Positions 1 through 6,020 of a DNA stretch of 19,718 nucleotides are shown piece by piece. Position numbers and translations under genes: made by a program. The stretch lies in NCBI GenBank assembly GCA_014879435.1, contig JACSSB010000207.1, positions 1 through 19,718 on the forward strand, in the 5' to 3' direction. This DNA is from Phycisphaerales bacterium (GTDB lineage Bacteria; Pseudomonadota; Gammaproteobacteria; Competibacterales; Competibacteraceae). A model generated the notes under the pieces. It was not told the origin of the DNA and did not search any database. It was given only the letters and a program-made list of their open reading frames with translations. How positions within the stretch are numbered: the first letter of the stretch is position 1; every line of letters starts with the position of its first letter.

Positions 1-1
1 C

Positions 2-1189
2 GTTCTGAGGGCACTAGCCATTAACTCGCAATCTGCAATTTGGAATCTAGGGTTTAGACCCTTTTTTCTTGGCGCAACGGTCTTTGCCATCCTCTCAATG
101 GCGCTTTGGCTTGGTATCTATACCTTACATTGGCCGCTACCGATTCAATCCATTTCTATTTTTCAATGGCATGCCCATGAAATGATCTACGGCTTTGCCA
201 TCGCGGTGATTGCGGGCTTTCTATTGACTGCGGTCAAAAACTGGACCGGGGTACAAACTCTGCACGGTACTAGTTTGATAGCCTTATTTACGCTGTGGGC
301 GATTCCGCGTGTTTTATTCTTATTCGGAACTCCATTACTAGCAATCGCTGGCTTCTTCGATTTGTTATTCATGCTGGGGCTAATCGCTGCTATATTTTAT
401 CCAATCAGCAAGGCCAAACAGTGGAAACAAACAGGTATTTTAATCATCTTAGCGTTATTGCTGATTGCTAATAGTCTTTTCTATCTTGGTGCCATAGGCA
501 TTGCTGAGCGCGGCGTCTTCATTAGCCTGCACGGTGGGCTATTCTTAATCGTTGGTCTGGTTTTATTTATGGGCCGCCGCGTGATTCCATTTTTTATCGA
601 GGTCGGCGTCGGTTATCCAATCAAGGTTAAAAACTCCGAACGACTGGATCAAGCCATTATCGTTTTATATGTTCTATTTCTGATAACCGAAATCAGTATG
701 GCTAACGAGTGGTTGATTGCGGTACTGGCGCTCGCACTATTATTGACTAATTCGATTCGGATGGTAGGTTGGTATACACCCGGCATCTGGAAAAAGCCGC
801 TATTATGGAGCCTGTTTATCGCCTTCGCTGCTATTAATTTCGGTTTTTTACTGCTGGTTTTGACACCCATGCTGAAATTAGCACCGCTGGTCGTACTGCA
901 TGCTTTTAGCGTGGGTGGAATCGGGGTCATCATCCTCAGCATGATGGCGCGAGTCATACTGGGTCATACGGGCCGAAACGTCCAACAGCCCCCCAAAACG
1001 GTACCGCTTGCCCTGCTCATTCTGATTCTCGGTGCGGTGATTCGGGTCATCGTGCCATTGCTGACGGAAAGCGATTATCTGACCTGGGTCACGATCTCAC
1101 AAATCCTATGGATCATCGCGTTCGGTATCTTCCTAATCAGCTACTTACCCATGCTCATCGCACCGAGGGTTGACGGCCAGTTTGGCTGA
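2..1189 (+). CDS. nnrS: NnrS family haem/copper membrane protein (5' partial)
   Basis: This is a polytopic inner-membrane protein of the NnrS family. Known members bind haem and copper and protect cells from nitric-oxide stress, often near denitrification or NO-responsive genes. The frame is open from base 2, and the family hallmark LGFRPFFL is encoded around 47-70, upstream of the first ATG (98). That ATG is therefore not the true start, and no ATG, GTG or TTG occurs in frame before it, so the start lies left of the window. The 395 visible codons are close to full family length. Other family features are the HAHEM motif (codons from about 170), the GRRVIPFF segment and the LHAFSVGG...MMARVILGHTGR block near 900-975. 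About ten to twelve hydrophobic helices are visible. The gene looks AT-richer by eye than the efflux genes further right. It converges on hchA. Family assignment is firm; the NO role is inferred from homologues. Confidence 0.93.
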   Translation, partial: VLRALAINSQSAIWNLGFRPFFLGATVFAILSMALWLGIYTLHWPLPIQSISIFQWHAHEMIYGFAIAVIAGFLLTAVKNWTGVQTLHGTSLIALFTLWAIPRVLFLFGTPLLAIAGFFDLLFMLGLIAAIFYPISKAKQWKQTGILIILALLLIANSLFYLGAIGIAERGVFISLHGGLFLIVGLVLFMGRRVIPFFIEVGVGYPIKVKNSERLDQAIIVLYVLFLITEISMANEWLIAVLALALLLTNSIRMVGWYTPGIWKKPLLWSLFIAFAAINFGFLLLVLTPMLKLAPLVVLHAFSVGGIGVIILSMMARVILGHTGRNVQQPPKTVPLALLILILGAVIRVIVPLLTESDYLTWVTISQILWIIAFGIFLISYLPMLIAPRVDGQFG

Positions 1190-1212
1190 ACCGTTCCGTC
1201 CAATCACTTAAA

Positions 1213-1288
1213 GTCATTCCTGCGAAAGCGGGAATCCAGGAACCCTTGCGCATCATCGCTTCTGGACTCCCGCCTACGCGGGAGTGAC
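1213..1288. repeat. Palindromic intergenic repeat (REP/MITE-like)
   Basis: A 27-base arm at 1213-1239 (beginning GTCATTCC and ending GGAATCCAG) is matched by the reverse complement of 1262-1288 with about five mismatches, around a 22-base loop. This is the familiar type of repeat with a GTCATTCCCGCG core found dispersed between genes in many proteobacteria. It lies just beyond the nnrS stop and could fold as a long RNA hairpin, possibly attenuating read-through between the convergent nnrS and hchA. That role is inference. Confidence 0.75.
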
Positions 1289-1297
1289 GATCCATCC

Positions 1298-1455
1298 CTA
1301 CCCAGAACGGACGTTTCTTAGTGGTGTAGGGTAGATAAGCAAAGCGCATCTACCAGGGGTGGGCGATGATGGTGGATGCGGCGCAGTGCGCCTTATCCAC
1401 CCCTACCGCTCCTTGACACTCAAGACGGTATCTACCCAGAACAGACGTTCCTTAG
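1298..1455. repeat. 24-bp direct repeats bracketing a palindromic element
   Basis: Copies at 1298-1321 and 1432-1455 (both start CTACCCAGAAC) match at 22 of 24 positions. Between them sits the palindromic element at 1326-1406. The right copy overlaps the hchA stop codon (1452-1454). The arrangement suggests either a composite repeat unit or a partial duplication of the gap. It is too long and too imperfect for a simple target-site duplication. Confidence 0.65.
1326..1406. repeat. Palindromic repeat of the GTAGGGTGGATAAGC type
   Basis: The outer arms GTAGGGTAGATAAG (1326-1339) and CTTATCCACCCCTAC (1392-1406) are complementary apart from one bulge and one mismatch. Inner arms CGCATCTACC (1345-1354) and GGTGGATGCG (1371-1380) also pair, with one mismatch. 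The whole forms a two-tier cruciform or hairpin. From general knowledge, elements with this GTAGGGTGGAT core recur in intergenic regions of many proteobacteria. No transposase is present here, so if mobile it would be non-autonomous. Confidence 0.72.
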
Positions 1456-2327
1456 GATTTCACTGCATCGAGCAAAGCCTTGGCCGCCGCTTTTCCAACA
1501 TTGTTGGATGCAAAGGGGCTATCGCCAGTGATGAGTTTCCGATCCTGATGGGTTTGACCCGTAATGTCGCTGTTGAGAATTTCGACCCCAGCTTCACGTA
1601 ATTTCTTGCCAATGAACCAGGGCATGGGACCCGGCATATAGCCGATTTCTGGCGTCTTTTCGTCAATGGAATCAGGGAAAACGCAGATCTTGTAACCCTT
1701 GAAGAGAAAATCTTCCTTTGCTTCATCAACCGTTGCTGCCAACAATGCCGCAGGTCCATGGCACAAGGAAATAATGTACTTGTCCTGCTTCATGGCCCAC
1801 TGCAGCACAGCCTTGACTTCAAGGCTTTGCGGGATACCGATCAAAGCGCCATGTCCTCCAGGGATGAAAACGGCGGCATAGTCGGAATCTGCGCCCAGGT
1901 TATTCTTGATGACGTCTGCCAGCTTCAAGGGTTTCTTCAATTTATCGAGATACTTGGCATAGATGCTTTGTACCGCCTCGTCCTCTTTAGGTAGCGCCCA
2001 AAGCTCCAGCTTGACGGGATTTCCCGATAACGTAGCAATATCGAACGCAAATCCAGCTTTGTCCATGTGATACATGGGAAGCAGCATTTCCACAGGATGA
2101 TTACCGGTGGAGAACATGGTCCCATTCTGCATCAACAGATAGCGCTCATCGGTCGCAATCATCAACACCTTCCAACGCTCGCCAGTGTAAGCATTGGGAT
2201 AATTAGCCCCATCAAGATCGGATTTGGACGACGTAAACTGACTGAGAGAATAAGCAGATGGGAAAAACGCATTCTCTTCCGCTTTATCAGGAACAGGCCG
2301 TTTATCTTCATGAGGTTGCACAGTCAT
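1452..2327 (-). CDS. hchA: Hsp31-type chaperone / glyoxalase III / deglycase (DJ-1/PfpI superfamily)
   Basis: This is a cytoplasmic DJ-1/PfpI superfamily protein of the HchA (Hsp31) branch. Its E. coli homologue is a holding chaperone with glutathione-independent glyoxalase and protein-deglycase activity, protecting against heat, acid and methylglyoxal. Counting from the chosen start (291 residues, against about 283 in E. coli), the nucleophile elbow SLCHGPAALL places Cys189 and His190. The partner Asp is Asp222 in FPDSID, and the conserved Glu80 lies in FSTGNHPVE. The family signatures NAFFPSAYSLSQ, PGGHGALIG and TGDSPFASN are all present. An ATG also exists 12 bases upstream (2339), but I chose 2327 because GGAG lies six bases before it and the protein then begins MTVQ, as in E. 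coli. There is a four-residue insertion between the Cys-His pair and the Asp. The gene converges on nnrS. Confidence 0.95.
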   Translation of the reverse strand: MTVQPHEDKRPVPDKAEENAFFPSAYSLSQFTSSKSDLDGANYPNAYTGERWKVLMIATDERYLLMQNGTMFSTGNHPVEMLLPMYHMDKAGFAFDIATLSGNPVKLELWALPKEDEAVQSIYAKYLDKLKKPLKLADVIKNNLGADSDYAAVFIPGGHGALIGIPQSLEVKAVLQWAMKQDKYIISLCHGPAALLAATVDEAKEDFLFKGYKICVFPDSIDEKTPEIGYMPGPMPWFIGKKLREAGVEILNSDITGQTHQDRKLITGDSPFASNNVGKAAAKALLDAVKS

Positions 2328-2333
2328 CTTGAA

Positions 2334-2337
2334 CTCC
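2334..2337 (-). promoter_or_regulatory. Ribosome binding site deciding the hchA start
   Basis: GGAG on the minus strand sits six bases before the ATG at 2327 and lies inside the alternative upstream ATG codon region (2339). It favours the shorter hchA product over the one four residues longer. Confidence 0.6.
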
Positions 2338-2339
2338 AT

Positions 2340-2678
2340 TTGTAGTGATTTCGGGGCTGGTTTCTAGGTCTTGATACGTGACCACTACCAACAATTTGCT
2401 CAGCAGCAAAGTTCGTTGCGCCAGTGTAGCCGAGATTTTAGGTTTGCCATCCCAAGCATTCTGGGAATCATCGCCTTGATCCACGGCTCCGGCGACGCTC
2501 AGGGTGCGACAGGAATCGCATCGACCAGCAGCGCACCCAGCACGGTGCCACCTTACGGTATTTGGGGTATATTGACGCGGATTTCAAGGCCGAGTGCCTG
2601 CGTGCACCGTTCAATGGCGCGCCTCCTTGGCACAGAGCCTTACCCGAACTGATTGTCGTTAAACAATAATCACTGGGA
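2340..2678. other. Geneless divergent gap between hchA and yjjP
   Basis: No convincing gene is seen. A plus-strand frame from 2371 to 2652 has low-complexity composition and matches no family I know. On the minus strand, short stretches look protein-like but are broken by stops in each frame. These include a hydrophobic run reading VLGALLVDAIPVAP near 2510-2555, and a frame running towards the hchA start. The region must hold the promoters of the divergently transcribed hchA and yjjP, but I cannot pick convincing -35/-10 pairs. It may contain a decayed gene. Confidence 0.4.
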
Positions 2679-2684
2679 TTGCGA

Positions 2685-3488
2685 ATGAATTTCCCCAAAC
2701 AGGCGACCGACTCGTCGCCTCCCGTTGAGCAACCGGCATCACTCTCCAGTATGGTCGACCTACTGGTGCGAGCGGGTAGCCTGTTGCTCCAGCATGGTGC
2801 CGACGCCAGTCGCGTGGAAAGCAGCTTACGGAAAATGGCGCCAGGACTGGGTATCGAACGGATCGATGCCATCGTCATGTCAAGAACTCTCCTGCTCACC
2901 GCCACTCGCCACCATGCACATCACACCCAGATCGCGCGCATACCGATGGTGGGTGTCAACATGAATACCCTCAACGAGGTGGAGCAGTTACTCCGATTAT
3001 TTCAGCAAGGACGCATGTCTCTTGAGCAACTGACAGCCATCATGGAACAAATCGCGGCTCTGCCACACCACTACTCCCGTGGGGTGATCGTGGCGGCAGT
3101 CGGACTTGCCTGCGCGGCATTTTGCCGATTATTTGGTGGTGACTGGATGGCATTGGTAGTGACTGGTATCGCCGCCGCTATCGCCACTTGGGTACGCATG
3201 GAGCTGAACCGGCGACGCAGCAATTATTTCCTGGTGGTCCTGATCACTGCATTGGTTGCCAGCCTACTGGCGGGTAACGCGCTCTGGCTGAGCCAAACCC
3301 CGCAAAGCGCGCTGACAGCGGCGGTCCTATTGCTGGTACCAGGGGTGCCATTAATCAATGCCAGCGTCGATATCCTACGTGGGCACATTTCCGCTGGCCT
3401 AGCGCGGGCCACGACCAGCTTGGTCGTGTTTCTTGGCATCGCACTGGGCATGGGCTTTTCCCTCTGGCTGTTCCAGATTCGGCTATGA
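2685..3488 (+). CDS. yjjP: Threonine/serine exporter family, N-terminal half (YjjP-like, ThrE domain PF06738)
   Basis: This is the large half of a split ThrE-type exporter. In Corynebacterium ThrE (threonine/serine export) both halves are one protein. In E. coli the halves are YjjP and YjjB, reported to export succinate. The soluble N-terminal part (about residues 20-130) carries the family pattern LVRAGSLLLQHGADASRVE and later VGVNMNTLNEVEQL. Roughly five membrane helices follow, from about residue 135, with the conserved LLVPGVPLINASVDILRGH segment near residue 220. I chose the ATG at 2685 because GGGA (2675-2678) is well spaced before it. A TTG at 2679 would add two residues. The stop overlaps the yjjB start (ATGA), implying translational coupling and a two-subunit transporter. 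The substrate here is unknown. Confidence 0.88.
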   Translation: MNFPKQATDSSPPVEQPASLSSMVDLLVRAGSLLLQHGADASRVESSLRKMAPGLGIERIDAIVMSRTLLLTATRHHAHHTQIARIPMVGVNMNTLNEVEQLLRLFQQGRMSLEQLTAIMEQIAALPHHYSRGVIVAAVGLACAAFCRLFGGDWMALVVTGIAAAIATWVRMELNRRRSNYFLVVLITALVASLLAGNALWLSQTPQSALTAAVLLLVPGVPLINASVDILRGHISAGLARATTSLVVFLGIALGMGFSLWLFQIRL

Positions 3489-3970
3489 ACAGTATCGATT
3501 TGGTGGTGTTACTGATTCAGAAAGGCTGCTGGGCAGCCATAGCAGCCGTTGGGTTTGCGGTATTGTTCAATGTGCCAAAGTATGTGTTGCCGCATTGTGC
3601 GCTCATCGGCGCATTGGGCTACGCACTGCGTGTGGCCTTGATGAGCAATGGCATGGGCATCGTGCTGGCCACCTTGTGCGCGGCGCTGCTCATCGGTGTG
3701 TTAGCCACGATCCTGGCCCAGAACTATGGGGTGAGCGAAACCCTATTTTCCGTCGGTCCGGCGATCCCAATGATCCCCGGTAGCTACGCGTACAAGGCAG
3801 TGATAGGACTGGTGACGGTGGCCAACTCACCCGACCTAGAACACGATAGTACCTTGCTGCTGGCCGCGTTTGAAAACGGGATCAAGGCTATGCTTACCGT
3901 CCTGTTTTTGAGTTTTGGGATCGCCCTGCCTAGTCTGATATGGAGCACATTCCGGCGTCGCAATAAATAG
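3485..3970 (+). CDS. yjjB: Threonine/serine exporter family, C-terminal half (YjjB-like, ThrE_2 domain)
   Basis: This small inner-membrane protein of 161 residues, close to the 157 of E. coli YjjB, corresponds to the C-terminal ThrE_2 (DUF3815-type) domain. About four or five hydrophobic helices are visible. The hallmark GPAIPMIPGSYAYKAVIGL (near residues 91-109) matches the PxxPGxxxY pattern that recurs in this family. A hydrophilic loop bearing LEHDSTLLLAAFENGIKA precedes the final helix. The start codon overlaps the yjjP stop by four bases, so the two are almost certainly co-translated and assemble together. By homology with YjjPB the cargo may be succinate or another small organic acid, or threonine/serine as in ThrE. 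The sequence cannot decide between them. No terminator is obvious before the convergent gene at 4027. Confidence 0.88.
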   Translation: MNSIDLVVLLIQKGCWAAIAAVGFAVLFNVPKYVLPHCALIGALGYALRVALMSNGMGIVLATLCAALLIGVLATILAQNYGVSETLFSVGPAIPMIPGSYAYKAVIGLVTVANSPDLEHDSTLLLAAFENGIKAMLTVLFLSFGIALPSLIWSTFRRRNK

Positions 3971-4026
3971 CCATCCAGAACGAAGGAGAGCACACAGCTC
4001 ATGTTTAAGCGAATCAGCGCAAGTGC

Positions 4027-4389
4027 TTAGCTCATCAACCAAATGCGTGCCTGTTCCAGTTCGGTCTCAGGAAAAAACCGGGACTCGGCTTGCCGATAGT
4101 CAGTGAACAGGAATATCTGCATGGAGTCTCGCCAATGCGCATCGCTGACTACTGCGGTTTTTTCTATATCATTGTCATGTCTGAAGAAAAAGCTGACATC
4201 ACTCCATTGCTCGCCAGATTCCCAACCAACAAAGTCATCCAACCGAATCAATATTTTCACTTTGCCTGAAGCAAAGACATTCCGGGTTTCGACCTGATCT
4301 AGGAAAGTCTGATATTCGTTCCAGGTTAACAATCCGCTCAGGGTAATCTGGTGAACTTGATCCACCAGCAGGTGCGACGATATGGGCAT
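4027..4389 (-). CDS. SpoIIAA-like / STAS-fold protein (PF11964-type)
   Basis: This is a 120-residue soluble protein of the SpoIIAA-like family, which has a STAS-type fold with lipid-binding or signalling roles proposed and no settled function. Visible family features in order are the opening beta strands with ITLSGLLTWNEYQTFLDQV, the strand KVKILIRLDDFVGW, the W-x-D motif (EQWSDVSFFFRHDNDIEKTAVVSD) with a following HW pair, and the terminal ESRFFPETELEQARIWL helix. Length matches the family. The ATG at 4389 is preceded by AGAGGA at good spacing. It is transcribed alone, converging on yjjB and diverging from the RND efflux operon. Family-level assignment is good; function is unknown. Confidence 0.82.
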   Translation of the reverse strand: MPISSHLLVDQVHQITLSGLLTWNEYQTFLDQVETRNVFASGKVKILIRLDDFVGWESGEQWSDVSFFFRHDNDIEKTAVVSDAHWRDSMQIFLFTDYRQAESRFFPETELEQARIWLMS

Positions 4390-4692
4390 GATGGTTCCTC
4401 TCCATTCCAGGAGGATAGTAGCGCTTAGCCGTGGGTTCCAACCTGAGGCTTTCGTGGCAGGCTGGCCTAATGGTCCGATACTTGGTTGCTTCGCTTATTG
4501 TATTGCTTCCAGTTCGGGTTGAGCCTAAAGTAAATCTCAACATTCTTTCTGTTTGAAATATGCACTGCCCTTTATTAAGCACAATGCACATATTCACAGG
4601 AAGATCACTGATTTATACAACAATATCTCTTGGGATTATCGGTTTGAGCAAGCAAGTTGCTTTTACTGCTCGGAAAACTCCTGTCGTTTGCC

Positions 4693-4724
4693 TATGTTCG
4701 CTGATGCAAACATCAGCGAACATA
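4693..4724. promoter_or_regulatory. Perfect 14-bp inverted repeat, candidate repressor operator for the RND operon
   Basis: TATGTTCGCTGATG (4693-4706) and CATCAGCGAACATA (4711-4724) are exact reverse complements separated by CAAA. The dyad lies about 100 bases before the adaptor start. Its length and symmetry suit a dimeric regulator such as a TetR-family repressor, the usual local control of RND pumps. No such regulator gene is in the window. There is no T-run after it, so it is not an intrinsic terminator. The regulator is inferred; the repeat is seen. Confidence 0.6.
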
Positions 4725-4751
4725 CGAGCCTGAATCTCTACTTAATATGAT

Positions 4752-4768
4752 GATTATCAAAGATAATC
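4752..4768. promoter_or_regulatory. Short dyad (7-bp arms), possible second regulator site
   Basis: GATTATC (4752-4758) and GATAATC (4762-4768) are exact reverse complements around AAA. The dyad sits between the larger palindrome and the adaptor start, where a bound protein could block transcription. The AT-rich right arm (GATAAT) could also be part of a -10 element, but no good -35 is found at the right distance. Confidence 0.3.
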
Positions 4769-4826
4769 TTCTGGCCATAAAAACCATCCTTACTACTCAT
4801 TTTCTCTGTATTGGGAGTCCCGTCTC

Positions 4827-6005
4827 GTGCAAGATTTATGCTCTATTGACAAACCCCTGTCTCGATTCGCGCTTCGGCCAGGCATCGGAGCTTTGTTGGC
4901 CGTCCTGCTGAGCACTGGACCCACGCTGGCACTCGCTCAGGAATCTGGAGCGCCACCGGTTGAAGTCACGGTGATCACTGTCAAACCACAAAATACTCCA
5001 GCGGTTTACGAAGTCACCGGCAAGACCGAAAGCTCCCGTGCAGTGGAAATTCGTGCCCGCGTAGAAGGTTATCTAGACAAAATCGCCTACACCGAGGGTG
5101 ACTACGTTCGTACTGGCCAATTGTTGTTTCAAATCGATCCCAAACCGTTTCAAGCGGCCTTAGACAATGCCAAGGGTGATCTGGCTCGCGCCCAGGCACA
5201 GCTCGCCAATGCCCGTGCCACGCTGGCGCGGGTACGGCCACTGGCCAAGGAAAACGCCCTGAGTCCGAAAGACCTGGACGATTCAGTAGCGGCCGAGCGC
5301 AGTGCCCAGGCACAGGTGCAGTCCGCTCAGGCGCAAGTACGCACCGCCGAATTGAACCTGGGCTACACCACCATTAAATCCCCACTGGATGGAATGGCCA
5401 GCAAATCAGTATTCCGAGAGGGCAGCTTGGTCACGCCCGGAGCCAACAACTTGCTCACCACCGTGGTACTGCTCAACCCCATATGGGTCAACTTCGGCAT
5501 TGGGGAAAACGAGATGCTGAAGTTCCGCCAGGAAAAAGCTTCTGGACAATTGAAAACTCCTCAAGATGTGGAAGTTGAACTGGTTCTGGCGAATGGCTCG
5601 GTCTACCCCCAAAAAGGGCGAATCGACTACGTAGCTCCAAGCATCGACCCACAAACTGGCACCCTGCCGATGCGGGCAACCATACCTAACTCGAAACACG
5701 AGCTGAGTCCTAGCCAATTTGTACGGGTTCGCATTCAAGGCGTTGAGCGTCTCAACGTGATCATCGTGCCACAACGAGCGGTCATGCAGGGTTCACAAGG
5801 CAAGTTTGTTTATGTACTTGATACGGACAACAAGGCCAACGCTCAGCAGGTACAAATGGGGGATTTTGTTGGCGAGAACTGGATCGTGACTTCCGGCCTG
5901 AACGGTGGCGAACGCGTCGTCGTGGATGGTGCCGCTAAAATTCGGCCTGGTTCGTTGGTGAAAGTCACCGAACCCACCGCTGCACCACAGTCGGCCGGTC
6001 AATAA
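4827..6005 (+). CDS. RND efflux periplasmic adaptor (membrane fusion protein, AcrA/MexA family)
   Basis: This periplasmic adaptor links the RND pump to the outer-membrane channel. The 392-residue product starts at GTG, with GGGAG (4813-4817) upstream. A Sec signal peptide is followed by a likely signal-peptidase I site in LALA/QES near residue 37. There is no lipobox cysteine, so it is probably not lipidated, unlike AcrA or MexA. Next come the first lipoyl half (IRARVEGYLDKIAYTEGDYVRTGQLLFQIDP, residues about 75-105) and an alanine- and glutamine-rich alpha-helical hairpin (about 110-175). The second lipoyl half with TIKSPLDGMAS, a beta-barrel domain with VDYVAPSIDPQTGT-like sequence near 270, and the C-terminal membrane-proximal domain (VPQRAVMQGSQGKFVYVL) follow. 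The next gene begins 15 bases on, so this is the first gene of a three-gene operon. The substrate cannot be read from the sequence. Confidence 0.95.
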   Translation: MQDLCSIDKPLSRFALRPGIGALLAVLLSTGPTLALAQESGAPPVEVTVITVKPQNTPAVYEVTGKTESSRAVEIRARVEGYLDKIAYTEGDYVRTGQLLFQIDPKPFQAALDNAKGDLARAQAQLANARATLARVRPLAKENALSPKDLDDSVAAERSAQAQVQSAQAQVRTAELNLGYTTIKSPLDGMASKSVFREGSLVTPGANNLLTTVVLLNPIWVNFGIGENEMLKFRQEKASGQLKTPQDVEVELVLANGSVYPQKGRIDYVAPSIDPQTGTLPMRATIPNSKHELSPSQFVRVRIQGVERLNVIIVPQRAVMQGSQGKFVYVLDTDNKANAQQVQMGDFVGENWIVTSGLNGGERVVVDGAAKIRPGSLVKVTEPTAAPQSAGQ

Positions 6006-6020
6006 TTACGAGGAACGTCC

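Larger units (their letters stand above)
4390..4826. other. 437-bp divergent regulatory gap before the RND operon
   Basis: No gene is supported here; a plus-strand frame at 4553-4750 has no family resemblance and no good ribosome site. The gap is AT-richer than its surroundings in its right half. It carries the perfect inverted repeat at 4693-4724 and a smaller dyad at 4752-4768, both listed separately. It must contain promoters for the SpoIIAA-like gene (leftward) and the RND operon (rightward), though no clean sigma-70 pair stands out. Confidence 0.5.

Noticed and set aside
1359..1601. Plus-strand open frame of 80 codons across the repeat and the hchA 3' end
   Set aside because: It runs antisense to the well-supported hchA and through a palindromic repeat; no family features.
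2371..2652. Plus-strand open frame of 93 codons in the hchA-yjjP gap
   Set aside because: Low-complexity Ser/Pro/Ala-rich composition, no clear ribosome site, and no recognisable motif.
4693..4724. Perfect inverted repeat as a rho-independent terminator
   Set aside because: Neither strand has a T-run after the stem, and no gene ends nearby pointing towards it.
4553..4750. Plus-strand open frame of 65 codons before the RND adaptor
   Set aside because: It contains the perfect palindrome, has an unusual His/Asn/Cys-rich composition and no family resemblance; better explained as regulatory DNA.
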